From Streptomyces sp. B3I8 (lineage in GTDB: Bacteria > Actinomycetota > Actinomycetes > Streptomycetales > Streptomycetaceae), in NCBI RefSeq assembly GCF_030816915.1, contig NZ_JAUSYN010000002.1, positions 1,563,501 to 1,627,500 on the forward strand: a DNA stretch of 64,000 bases, written 5' to 3'. Under the pieces are notes generated by a model. That model was not told the origin of the DNA and did no database searches. It was given only the letters and a program-made list of their open reading frames with translations. Below, in pieces: positions 1 to 8,521 of the stretch. Made by a program: the position numbers and the translations under genes. Within the stretch, counting starts at the first letter, position 1. Each line of letters opens with the position of its first letter.

Positions 1-1
1 G

Positions 2-352
2 GACCGGGTAGTCGGCACCATGCCGGTCGAGGGCAACACCCAGCCCTACGGACTGCTGCACGGCGGCGCCTCCGCCGTCCTCGCCGAGACGCTCGGGTCG
101 GTCGGGGCCATGCTCCACGGCGGCAGCAAGAAGCTCGCGGTCGGCGTCGACCTCAACTGCACCCACCACCGCGGCGCACGATCCGGCCTGGTCACCGGCG
201 TGGCGACCCCCCTGCACCGGGGCCGCTCCACCGCGACGTACGACATCGCCATCAGCGACGAGGAGGGCCGACGGGTCTGCAGCGCACGACTGACCTGCAT
301 GCTGCGGGACCTCGACCCCGGCACCCCGGCGGACGTCCCCGCCACGGCCTGA
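2..352 (+). CDS. PaaI-family hotdog thioesterase, C-terminal part (5' end outside window)
   Basis: The reading frame is open from the first base, so the gene starts upstream; about 116 residues are present. The segment VEGNTQPYGLLHGGASAVLAE carries the LHGGA loop typical of the PaaI/4HBT hotdog fold, where acyl-CoA thioester substrates bind and the following Glu (in LAETLGS) is the usual catalytic acid. Members hydrolyse aromatic or medium-chain acyl-CoA. Enzymes of this family are about 140-150 residues, so roughly 30 are missing. A 12-bp hairpin follows the stop. The family call is secure; the substrate cannot be read from sequence. Confidence 0.85.
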   Translation, partial: DRVVGTMPVEGNTQPYGLLHGGASAVLAETLGSVGAMLHGGSKKLAVGVDLNCTHHRGARSGLVTGVATPLHRGRSTATYDIAISDEEGRRVCSARLTCMLRDLDPGTPADVPATA

Positions 353-364
353 AACGCACCCCCC

Positions 365-396
365 GTGCCGGAGCGCCGCACCACGCGCTCCGGCAC
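365..396 (+). terminator. Hairpin terminator after the thioesterase gene
   Basis: A perfect 12-bp inverted repeat (arms 365-376 and 385-396, starting GTGCCGGAGC) with an 8-nt loop lies 12 nt after the stop codon. There is no T-run, as is usual for Streptomyces terminators. Confidence 0.7.
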
Positions 397-890
397 AGCC
401 GTGCCCGCGGGGTCCGCCACGGGCCCCGCATCCGCGTATGGGACGACATACACGAAGTGATGAAAATGCCGGAACCCCTTTCCCCGGCGTAACGCTGTGT
501 AATACGCGGGCAATAAATCACCGGACTTTTCCCGGCGAGCCGCCCGCACCCCGCCCCGTACCGGAATCCCCACGAGTCATCCTGACAAGGTTTCCCGTCA
601 CTACCAAAAACGCCGAGACTCCTGAACGAATCCGTCCCGGTACTGCGGATTCTCACCATGCGGACAGGACGAATGGGTCAGAAATCCACCGTTCCACCCA
701 GTCGGTACCGCTCTGCATTACCTCGTGTCATAACAAGAGCGTCACAGCCTTGGCCAAGCTCTCCTCTGCCTTCCACACCCGCGCTTAGAGTCACGGCCAG
801 TCACCGCGCAGCCGAAAAGCCAAACCGGCCGCCGTACGACTCGGCTGCTTCCACGGGGAAACAGCTGCGCCAGTGAAAGGACTTACGACC
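397..890. other. Non-coding region upstream of the liv operon
   Basis: About 490 bp without a convincing gene. It is less G+C-rich than its surroundings, notably around 450-520 and 590-740, as expected for a promoter and 5' leader. I see no convincing named operator. The only clear signal is the AAAGGA Shine-Dalgarno at 876-881 that serves the GTG at 891. Confidence 0.6.
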
Positions 891-2114
891 GTGCGCCCAC
901 GTTCGCTCACCGCCATCACCGCCGCCCTGGCGGCGGGAGCACTCACCCTCACCGCCTGCGGCTCTCGGGACGACAGCGGCGGCAGCGACGACAAGGGCGG
1001 CACGACCGTCGTCATCGGCGTCGACGCCCCGCTGACCGGCCAGAACTCCGCCACCGGCCTCGGCATCCAGTACGGCGTCCAGATCGCCGTCGACGACGCC
1101 AACAAGAACAAGACCGTCCCCGGCGTCACCTTCAAGGTGAAGGCCCTCGACGACAAGGCCGTCCCCGCCACCGGCCAGCAGAACGCCACCGCACTCGTCG
1201 CCGCCGACGACGTCCTCGGCGTCGTCGGCCCCCTCAACTCCGGCGTCGCCACCCAGATGCAGCAGGTGTTCGCCACCGCCAACCTGGTGGAGATCTCCCC
1301 CTCCAACACCGCGCCCGAGCTGACCCAGGGCAAGAACTGGCAGACCAAGAAGTCGCGCCCCTACAAGACGTACTTCCGCACCGCCACCACCGACGCCCTC
1401 CAGGGCGGGTTCGCCGCGCAGTACGCCCACGACACGCTCAAGAAGAAGAAGGTCTACGTCGTCGACGACAAGCAGACCTACGGCGCCGGCCTCTCCAAAC
1501 TCTTCACCGCCGGCTTCACCAAGCTGGGCGGCAAGATCGCCGGCACCGACCACGTCAACACCGGCGACAAGGACTTCTCGACCCTCGTCACCAAGGTCAA
1601 GAACTCCAAGGCCGACATGCTCTACTACGGCGGCCAGTACGACGAGTCGCAGATCCTCACCAAGCAGCTCAAGGACGCCGGCGCGAACATCCCGCTCTTC
1701 GGCGGCGACGGCATGTTCTCCGACACCTACATCAAGACCGCCGGCAAGACCTCCGAGGGCGACCTCGTCACCTCCGTCGGCGTCCCGGTCGACACCCTGC
1801 CCGCCGCCAAGGAATTCATCGACGCCTACAAGGCCAAGAAGTACCCCGGCGACTACGGCACCTACGGCGGCTACTCCTACGACGCCGCCACCGCCATCAT
1901 CAAGGCCGTCGGCGAGGTCGTGAAGGACGGCAAGGTCCCCGACGACGCCCGCCAGCAGATCGTCGACCAGGTCCAGAAGGTCAAGTTCGACGGCATCGCC
2001 GGCCCCGTCGCCTTCGACGAGTACGGCGACACCACCAACAAGCAGCTCACCGTGTACCAGGTCACCGACGGCAAGTGGAAGGCCGTCAAGAGCGGCACCT
2101 ACGACGCCGGCTGA
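891..2114 (+). CDS. Branched-chain amino-acid ABC transporter substrate-binding lipoprotein (LivJ-like)
   Basis: A 407-residue type I periplasmic-binding-protein-like receptor (LivJ/Peripla_BP_6 family) that captures Leu/Ile/Val or related amino acids at the outer membrane face and delivers them to the permease encoded downstream. The N-terminus is a lipoprotein signal: Arg residues, a hydrophobic stretch and a lipobox LTAC with the lipidated Cys at residue 23, followed by a Ser/Gly/Asp linker. The core begins VVIGVDAPLTGQNS, typical of the family. I chose GTG 891 because AAAGGA lies about 10 nt upstream; an in-frame GTG at 873 has no ribosome site. It is first of five same-strand genes; a stem-loop separates it from livH. 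Confidence 0.93.
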   Translation: MRPRSLTAITAALAAGALTLTACGSRDDSGGSDDKGGTTVVIGVDAPLTGQNSATGLGIQYGVQIAVDDANKNKTVPGVTFKVKALDDKAVPATGQQNATALVAADDVLGVVGPLNSGVATQMQQVFATANLVEISPSNTAPELTQGKNWQTKKSRPYKTYFRTATTDALQGGFAAQYAHDTLKKKKVYVVDDKQTYGAGLSKLFTAGFTKLGGKIAGTDHVNTGDKDFSTLVTKVKNSKADMLYYGGQYDESQILTKQLKDAGANIPLFGGDGMFSDTYIKTAGKTSEGDLVTSVGVPVDTLPAAKEFIDAYKAKKYPGDYGTYGGYSYDAATAIIKAVGEVVKDGKVPDDARQQIVDQVQKVKFDGIAGPVAFDEYGDTTNKQLTVYQVTDGKWKAVKSGTYDAG

Positions 2115-2130
2115 CCCCACCGCACCACCC

Positions 2131-2166
2131 GGGCCGCGCGGGAGACCACACCTCACCGCGCGGCCC
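2131..2166 (+). promoter_or_regulatory. Intra-operon stem-loop after the binding-protein gene
   Basis: A perfect 11-bp inverted repeat (GGGCCGCGCGG at 2131-2141, its complement at 2156-2166, 14-nt loop) sits between the receptor and permease genes. Such structures commonly stabilise the upstream mRNA or act as partial terminators, so that the receptor is made in excess over membrane components. That role is inferred here. Confidence 0.55.
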
Positions 2167-2237
2167 CCTTCCCATACCCCGGTCCGGCCGTCCCACCGGA
2201 CCGGCCCACCCCTCACTTCACACACGGAGGCCGCGCG

Positions 2238-3167
2238 GTGAACACACTGCCGCAGCAGCTGGCCAACGGGCTGTTCCTCGGCTCGATGTACGGGCTGATA
2301 GCCATCGGTTACACGATGGTGTACGGCATCGTCCAGCTCATCAACTTCGCCCACGGCGAGATCTTCATGACCGGAGGCTTCGGAGCCCTCTCCGTCTACC
2401 TCTGGCTCCCCGGCAACACCAGCATGTGGCTCGCACTGCCCCTCATGCTGGCCGGCGGAGCGGTCGTCGCCGTCCTCGTCGCCGTCGGAGCGGAACGCTT
2501 CGCCTACCGCCCACTGCGCGGCGCACCACGCCTGGCCCCCCTCATCACCGCCATCGGCCTCTCCCTCGCGCTGCAGCAGGCCGTCTTCAACTGGTACCCC
2601 GGCGCCAAGACCGACCGCGTCTTCCCGCAGCTCCCCTTCGGGCCCTACCACCTCGGCTCGGTACGCATCCAGAGCGGCGACATCTTCCTCGTCGTCGCCG
2701 CCGTGCTCTGCATGACCGCCCTCGCCTTCTTCGTCCGCCTCTCCCGCACCGGCCGCGCCATGCAGGCCACCGCCCAGGACCCGGACACCGCCCAGCTCAT
2801 GGGCATCGACACCAACCGCATCATCGTCATCGCCTTCGCCATCGGCGGCCTCTTCGCCGCCGTCGCCGGCGTCGCCTACGGCCTCAAATACGGCTCCGTC
2901 AAATACGACATGGGCTTCCAGGCCGGCCTCAAGGCCTTCACCGCCGCCGTCCTCGGCGGCATCGGCAACATCTACGGCGCCATGCTCGGCGGCCTCGTCC
3001 TCGGCGTCGCCGAAGCCATGGCCACCGCCTACATCGCCGACATCCCCGGCATGGAACAACTCGGCGGCCAGGGCTGGGCCTCCGTCTGGGCCTTCGTCCT
3101 CCTCATCCTCGTCCTCCTGCTGAGGCCACAAGGCCTCCTCGGCGAACGCGTCGCGGACAGGGCGTGA
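2238..3167 (+). CDS. livH: Branched-chain amino-acid ABC transporter permease LivH
   Basis: A 309-residue integral membrane permease of the LivH family (BPD_transp_2), with about eight hydrophobic segments. It opens with NGLFLGSMYGLIAIGYTMVY and then INFAHGEIFMTGGF, both hallmark stretches of this family. It pairs with LivM to form the translocation channel. GTG 2238 has GGAGG at 2226-2230 with ideal spacing. The stop is 4 nt before livM. The cognate ATPases follow in the same operon. Confidence 0.95.
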   Translation: MNTLPQQLANGLFLGSMYGLIAIGYTMVYGIVQLINFAHGEIFMTGGFGALSVYLWLPGNTSMWLALPLMLAGGAVVAVLVAVGAERFAYRPLRGAPRLAPLITAIGLSLALQQAVFNWYPGAKTDRVFPQLPFGPYHLGSVRIQSGDIFLVVAAVLCMTALAFFVRLSRTGRAMQATAQDPDTAQLMGIDTNRIIVIAFAIGGLFAAVAGVAYGLKYGSVKYDMGFQAGLKAFTAAVLGGIGNIYGAMLGGLVLGVAEAMATAYIADIPGMEQLGGQGWASVWAFVLLILVLLLRPQGLLGERVADRA

Positions 3168-3171
3168 TCCC

Positions 3172-4980
3172 ATGACCCACACCACGACCCCCGACCCCAC
3201 GACACCGGAACCCACCGTGTCACCCACCCCACCCGCACCCCGCGGACTCATCCCCCTGTCCCCCGGCGCCGGCCTCGCCCTCGTCCTCCTCGGCGGCGCC
3301 GGAACCATCGCCTCCGCCTTCATGTCCTGGACCTGGACCAGTGAATTCCCCGGCGACCTGACGGTCTACGGCTACCCCGCCGGCCTTCAGATCCTCGCCA
3401 TCGTCGCCGGCGTACTCACCCTCTTCTTCGGCGCCACCCGCCTCGGCCTGCTCAAACTCCCCGGCGCCGAAAGGATCGCCGCACCCTCCGCCCTCTTCGC
3501 CGCCGCCCTGTCCGCGTTCACCGTCTGCTGGTTCGCGGCCATCGCCATCGCGGTCGACCTCGGCGGCCTCGCCAACCTCGACCCCGGCGCCTACGTCGCC
3601 GCCGTCGCCAGCGCCCTCGCCCTCGCCGGCGCGCTCACCGTCCCGGCCGGCCCCGACGGCATCCGCGCCTACCTGAGCGCCGCCGACCTCGGCCGCATCA
3701 CCGTCCCGGCCAACCCCTGGGTGCGCCGGCTCGTGATCACCCTCGGCACCGCCGCCGCCCTGATCGCCTTCACCTACGGCATCGGCATCGACAGCGACGA
3801 CAGCGAGACCTTCGTCGGCTTCGTCCTGCTCCTCGCCTTCGCCCTCCTGGCGTTCAACCGCTCGGGGCTGCTCGCCCGCTACACCGCGATCAGCACCCAC
3901 CACAAGGGCTTCGCCGTCGCTCTGGCCTTCCTCGCCGCGGTGATCTTCCCCTTCACCCAGAGCGACGACCACAATGCCAACCTCGGCGTCAACATCCTCA
4001 CCTTCGGCACCGTCGCCCTCGGCCTCAACATCGTCGTCGGCCTCACCGGCCTCCTGGACCTCGGTTACGTCGCCTTCCTCGGCGTCGGCTCCTACACCGC
4101 CGCCCTGGTCTCCGGCAGCGAGTACAGCCGGTTCTCCGGCACCCAGTTCCCCTTCTGGGCCGCCGCCCTGACCGGCATGGCCGTCACACTCGTCTTCGGC
4201 GTCCTCATCGGCGCCCCCACACTCCGACTGCGCGGCGACTACCTCGCCATCGTCACCCTCGGCTTCGGAGAGATCTTCCGCATCGCCGTCAACAACCTGG
4301 ACGGCAGCTCCGGACCCAACATCACCAACGGCCCCAACGGCATCAGCCGCATCCCCGACCTCGAAATCTTCGGGTTCAACCTCGGCGACAGCCATGACGT
4401 CGCCGGCTTCACCCTCGGCCGGTTCTCCAACTACTTCTTCCTCATGCTGTTCGTCACGGCCATCGTCGTCCTGGTCTTCACCCGGGCCGCCGACAGCCGC
4501 ATCGGCCGCTCCTGGATCGCCATCCGCGAGGACGAGACCGCCGCCACCGCCATGGGCATCAACGGCTTCCGCGTCAAACTCGTCGCCTTCGCCCTCGGCG
4601 CCTCCCTCGCCGGCCTCGCCGGCACCGTCGGCGCACACGTCTCCTACAGCGTCAACCCGGCGCCCTACCAGTTCGCCGGAGCAGCCCCGCCCAACAGCGC
4701 CTTCCTCCTCGCCGCCGTCGTCCTCGGCGGCATGGGCACCGTCAACGGTCCCCTCCTCGGCGCCGCACTGCTCTACCTCATCCCCGAAAAACTCGGCTTC
4801 CTCCAGAACTACGAACTCTTCGCATTCGGCATCGCACTCGTCCTCCTCATGCGATTCCGTCCCGAAGGCGTCATCGCCAACCGGCGCCGCCAGCTCGAAT
4901 TCCACGAGATCGACCAGCTCGACGTCCCCGAGCGCGGCCTTCCCGACTCCACCCTCGGCGTCACCAAGGCAGGGGCGTGA
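3172..4980 (+). CDS. livM: Branched-chain amino-acid ABC transporter permease LivM with N-terminal membrane extension
   Basis: A 602-residue permease. The LivM domain (BPD_transp_2) occupies roughly residues 260-580, with GLNIVVGLTGLLDLGYVAF and LRLRGDYLAIVTLGFGEI as family signatures. LivM proteins are usually 320-420 residues; here about 230 extra N-terminal residues add a Pro/Thr-rich cytosolic start and about six further hydrophobic segments. That extension resembles nothing I can name. It forms the channel with LivH. Its stop overlaps the start of livG by four bases (GTGA), indicating translational coupling. Confidence 0.93.
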   Translation: MTHTTTPDPTTPEPTVSPTPPAPRGLIPLSPGAGLALVLLGGAGTIASAFMSWTWTSEFPGDLTVYGYPAGLQILAIVAGVLTLFFGATRLGLLKLPGAERIAAPSALFAAALSAFTVCWFAAIAIAVDLGGLANLDPGAYVAAVASALALAGALTVPAGPDGIRAYLSAADLGRITVPANPWVRRLVITLGTAAALIAFTYGIGIDSDDSETFVGFVLLLAFALLAFNRSGLLARYTAISTHHKGFAVALAFLAAVIFPFTQSDDHNANLGVNILTFGTVALGLNIVVGLTGLLDLGYVAFLGVGSYTAALVSGSEYSRFSGTQFPFWAAALTGMAVTLVFGVLIGAPTLRLRGDYLAIVTLGFGEIFRIAVNNLDGSSGPNITNGPNGISRIPDLEIFGFNLGDSHDVAGFTLGRFSNYFFLMLFVTAIVVLVFTRAADSRIGRSWIAIREDETAATAMGINGFRVKLVAFALGASLAGLAGTVGAHVSYSVNPAPYQFAGAAPPNSAFLLAAVVLGGMGTVNGPLLGAALLYLIPEKLGFLQNYELFAFGIALVLLMRFRPEGVIANRRRQLEFHEIDQLDVPERGLPDSTLGVTKAGA

Positions 4981-5941
4981 CCACCATGACCACACCCGCA
5001 CTCCAGGCCCGCGACGTCACCATGCGCTTCGGCGGCCTCACCGCCGTACGCTCCGTCGACCTCACCGTCAACACCGGCGAGATCGTCGGCCTCATCGGAC
5101 CCAACGGCGCCGGGAAAACCACCTTCTTCAACTGCCTCACCGGGCTCTACGTGCCCACCGAAGGCACCGTCAGCTACAACAACAAGATCCTCCCGCCCAA
5201 ACCCCACCTCGTCACCAAAGCCGGCATCGCCCGCACCTTCCAGAACATCCGGCTCTTCGCCAACATGACCGTCCTGGAAAACGTCCTCGTCGGCCGCCAC
5301 ACCCGCACCAAGGAAGGACTCTGGTCCGCCCTCCTGCGCGGCCCCGGCTTCCGCAAGGCCGAAAAAGCCAGCGAGGAACGAGCCCTCGAACTGCTCGAAT
5401 TCATCGGGCTCGACCACAAACGCGACCACCTCGCCCGCAACCTCCCCTACGGCGAACAGCGCAAGCTCGAGATCGCCCGCGCCCTCGCCAGCGAACCCGG
5501 CCTGCTCCTCCTCGACGAGCCCACCGCCGGCATGAACCCGCAGGAGACCCGCGCGACCGAGGAACTCGTCTTCGCCATCCGCGACAAGGGCATCGCCGTC
5601 CTCGTCATCGAGCACGACATGCGCTTCATCTTCAACCTGTGCGACCGCGTCGCCGTCCTCGTACAAGGCGAAAAACTCGTCGAGGGCACCTCCGACGTCG
5701 TCCAGGCCGACGAACGCGTCATCGCCGCCTACCTCGGCGAACCCTTCGAGGGCGCACCCGGCGACGCCGAAGCCGCCGAGGTCGAAACGGCCGAGACCGA
5801 CGCCGCGGCGAACACCTCCGGAACCGACACCGCCAAGGCCGACGCAGCGCAACGCTCCGCCGGGACCGACGGCGCGAAGGCCGACGCGGCGGAGAGCACC
5901 GACGGCGCCCAGGGCGCCGGCACCACCAAGGGAGAAGCCCA

Positions 5942-5945
<4 letters not shown>
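4977..5945 (+). CDS. livG: Branched-chain amino-acid ABC transporter ATP-binding protein LivG
   Basis: A 322-residue cytoplasmic ATPase that energises the LivHM channel. Walker A GPNGAGKTT is at residues 41-49, the LivG-type RTFQNIRLF is near residue 85, and Walker B LLLLDEPTAGMNP is followed by the switch His in VIEHDM. The catalytic domain ends near residue 255. The last 65 or so residues are an Ala/Asp/Thr/Glu-rich, low-complexity tail (repeating units such as KADAA) that typical LivG proteins of about 255 residues lack; its role is unknown. The stop overlaps the livF start by four bases. Confidence 0.95.
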
Positions 5946-6658
<713 letters not shown>

Positions 6659-6680
6659 CGCCACCACGACCGCACACGAC

Positions 6681-6717
6681 GAGGCCCGCGCCCCCGGTCG
6701 ACCGGGGCGCGGGCCTC
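6681..6717. terminator. Bidirectional terminator between livF and the response regulator
   Basis: A perfect 14-bp inverted repeat (arms 6681-6694 and 6704-6717, starting GAGGCCCGCG) with a 9-nt loop lies between two convergent genes, 22 nt after livF and 24 nt after the response-regulator stop. Confidence 0.85.
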
Positions 6718-6741
6718 GTGACGTGGGTCCGCAGGGACGGC

Positions 6742-7398
6742 TCAGCCCTTCGCCGCCTTCTTCTCCTCCGCGTCCGCGATCACGGCCTCCGCCACCTGCT
6801 GCATCGACATCCGCCGATCCATCGACGTCTTCTGGATCCACCGGAACGCCGCCGGCTCCGACAGCCCGTACTCGGTCTGCAGCACCGACTTCGCCCTGTC
6901 CACCAGCTTCCGCGTCTCCAGCCGCAGCGAGAGGTCCGCGACCTCCTTCTCCAGCTCCTTCAGCTCCGTGAACCGCGAGACCGCCATCTCGATCGCCGGT
7001 ACGACATCACTCTTGCTGAACGGCTTCACCAGGTACGCCATCGCCCCCGCGTCGCGCGCCCGCTCCACCAGGTCCCGCTGCGAGAACGCGGTCAGCATCA
7101 GCACCGGGGCGATACTCTCCTCGGCGATCTTCTCCGCCGCCGAGATGCCGTCCAGCTTCGGCATCTTCACGTCCAGGATCACGAGGTCCGGCCGGTGCTC
7201 CCGGGCCAGCTCGACGGCCCGCTCCCCGTCCCCGGCCTCACCGACGACGCTGTAGCCCTCCTCCTCCAGCATCTCCTTGAGGTCGAGCCGGATGAGCGCC
7301 TCGTCCTCGGCGATGACCACGCGCGTCGTCAAGGGAGGCACGTGCGACTTGTCGTCATCGGCTGCGTCAGCGGACTGGGGCGACTCGGGCACGGTCAC
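6742..7398 (-). CDS. ANTAR-domain response regulator (PdtaR-like)
   Basis: 218 residues. An N-terminal receiver domain (about residues 25-140) has the acidic pair in AEDEA, phospho-acceptor Asp in VILDVKMP, Thr in MLTAFS and Lys in LVKPFS. A short helical linker leads to a C-terminal ANTAR domain (about 160-215; LVDRAKSVLQTEYGLSEPAA), an RNA-binding module that promotes transcription antitermination at paired hairpins. The closest known type is mycobacterial PdtaR, phosphorylated by an unlinked histidine kinase. No kinase gene is adjacent. GTG 7398 has AAGGAG 5 nt upstream. Targets cannot be inferred from this window. Confidence 0.93.
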   Translation of the reverse strand: MTVPESPQSADAADDDKSHVPPLTTRVVIAEDEALIRLDLKEMLEEEGYSVVGEAGDGERAVELAREHRPDLVILDVKMPKLDGISAAEKIAEESIAPVLMLTAFSQRDLVERARDAGAMAYLVKPFSKSDVVPAIEMAVSRFTELKELEKEVADLSLRLETRKLVDRAKSVLQTEYGLSEPAAFRWIQKTSMDRRMSMQQVAEAVIADAEEKKAAKG

Positions 7399-7492
7399 GG
7401 GGGCTCCTTGTTCGGGGCGGGGTACTGCTCCCGAAAGCGTACCTAGCTGCGGCTTCAGGAGGTCACCCGGTACACTCCTCAGGGGTTGGCCG

Positions 7493-7575
7493 GCCGGGTT
7501 GGCGGAACGGCATACGCTGATGTCTCAAACACATCTGTCCGAAAGGACATACGGGTTCGAATCCCGTACCCGGCA
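7493..7575 (+). tRNA. tRNA-Leu (anticodon CAA)
   Basis: A class II tRNA of 83 nt. The 7-bp acceptor stem pairs GCCGGGT (7493-7499) with ACCCGGC (7568-7574), with discriminator A at 7575. The anticodon stem GATGT/ACATC encloses the loop CTCAAAC, giving anticodon CAA, which reads UUG. A long variable arm (TGTCCGAAAGGACA) and the T-loop TTCGAAT are present. CCA is not encoded. A T-run terminator follows directly. Confidence 0.95.
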
Positions 7576-7580
7576 CCCGT

Positions 7581-7616
7581 AGCGGAGGTTCACATTCTCG
7601 TGAATCTCCGCTTTTT
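7581..7616 (+). terminator. Intrinsic terminator of tRNA-Leu
   Basis: Arms AGCGGAGGTTCAC (7581-7593) and GTGAATCTCCGCT (7600-7612) form 13 pairs, one a G-T wobble, with a 6-nt loop, followed immediately by a run of five T residues. This is one of few T-tailed terminators in the window. Confidence 0.85.
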
Positions 7617-7654
7617 GCTGCGTGTCGCTACTCACGGTCACGCACCGTGTTCAC

Positions 7655-8443
7655 ATGAACCACCATGGAACACAGGTACGACAGCAGGCCCTGACCATGC
7701 TGAGGGACGGCGCGAAGAACACCGACGTGGCACGTCGGCTCAGCGTCCCACCGGGCACGGTCGGCTACTGGAAGCACATGGACCGCGCGAAGCGGGGAGA
7801 GTGTCCGGGCAAGCACGATCCTGCATGTCCACGGTGTGACGGGCGCAGTCTCGATCCAGCGGCGTACAGCTACCTGCTCGGCCTGTATCTCGGCGACGGA
7901 TACATCACCCACTACTCCGGCCACCGTGTGCCGACTCTCATGATCACCTGCACTCAGTCATGGGTGGGCCTCATGAACGAATGCGAGCAAGCCATGCGCG
8001 CCGTGTTCCCCGACAACTCGGTGTGGCACCGTCGCCGCAAGGGATGCAGTGACGTCAAGGTGTACTCGAAGCACTTGGTCTGCCTGTTCCCCCAACACGG
8101 CTCCGGTCGGAAGCACGAGCGCCGCATCGCCCTTGTCCCCTGGCAGCAGGAGATCGTCGACGCGCACCCCTGGGAGTTCGTCCGGGGTCTCATCCACTCG
8201 GACGGCTGCCGGATCACCAACTGGACCACCCGGCTCGTCGGCGGCGAGCGGAAGCGGTACGAATACCCGCGGTACTTCTTCACCAACAAGTCGGACGACA
8301 TCCGGAAGCTGTGTACCGACACGCTCGACAAGCTCGGTGTCGAGTGGGCGTCCTGTTCCCTCGACGGCGCGCACTTCAACATCTCCGTCGCCCGCAAAGC
8401 CTCCGTCGCTCTCATGGACGTTCACATCGGTCCGAAGTACTGA
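7655..8443 (+). CDS. Free-standing LAGLIDADG-type homing-endonuclease-like protein with N-terminal HTH
   Basis: 262 residues from ATG 7655. Residues 5-45 resemble a resolvase/HTH motif (ALTMLRDGAKNTDVARRLSV). A small Cys/His cluster (C50, H54, C58, C61) may bind zinc. Two LAGLIDADG-like helices follow: LLGLYLGDG (74-82) and FVRGLIHSDG (175-184), each with the catalytic acidic residue. Such two-motif proteins cut DNA as monomers, but Streptomyces homologues are often annotated only as HTH proteins and their activity is untested. No convincing ribosome site decides the start; an in-frame GTG at 7622 abuts the tRNA terminator. It lies 80 nt downstream of tRNA-Leu and is not inside an intron or intein. 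Confidence 0.75.
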   Translation: MNHHGTQVRQQALTMLRDGAKNTDVARRLSVPPGTVGYWKHMDRAKRGECPGKHDPACPRCDGRSLDPAAYSYLLGLYLGDGYITHYSGHRVPTLMITCTQSWVGLMNECEQAMRAVFPDNSVWHRRRKGCSDVKVYSKHLVCLFPQHGSGRKHERRIALVPWQQEIVDAHPWEFVRGLIHSDGCRITNWTTRLVGGERKRYEYPRYFFTNKSDDIRKLCTDTLDKLGVEWASCSLDGAHFNISVARKASVALMDVHIGPKY

Positions 8444-8521
8444 CCCGTTGCCTCAGCCCGCGCGGTGTCGTTGGGGGGTGCGGGGCGCGGGTTTCCGCTC
8501 CGCGTGCCCGGAGGATGTCAT

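Noticed and set aside
801..3323. Very long open frames opposite real genes, also at 23105-28105, 3220-5001 and 14463-17702
   Set aside because: They are antisense to well-identified genes, have Gly/Ala/Asp/Val-rich low-complexity translations and no ribosome sites; they arise from high G+C codon use.
8444..8521. Iron box upstream of the decarboxylase gene
   Set aside because: I looked for TTAGGTTAGGCTAACCTAA-like sequence in this gap and found none.
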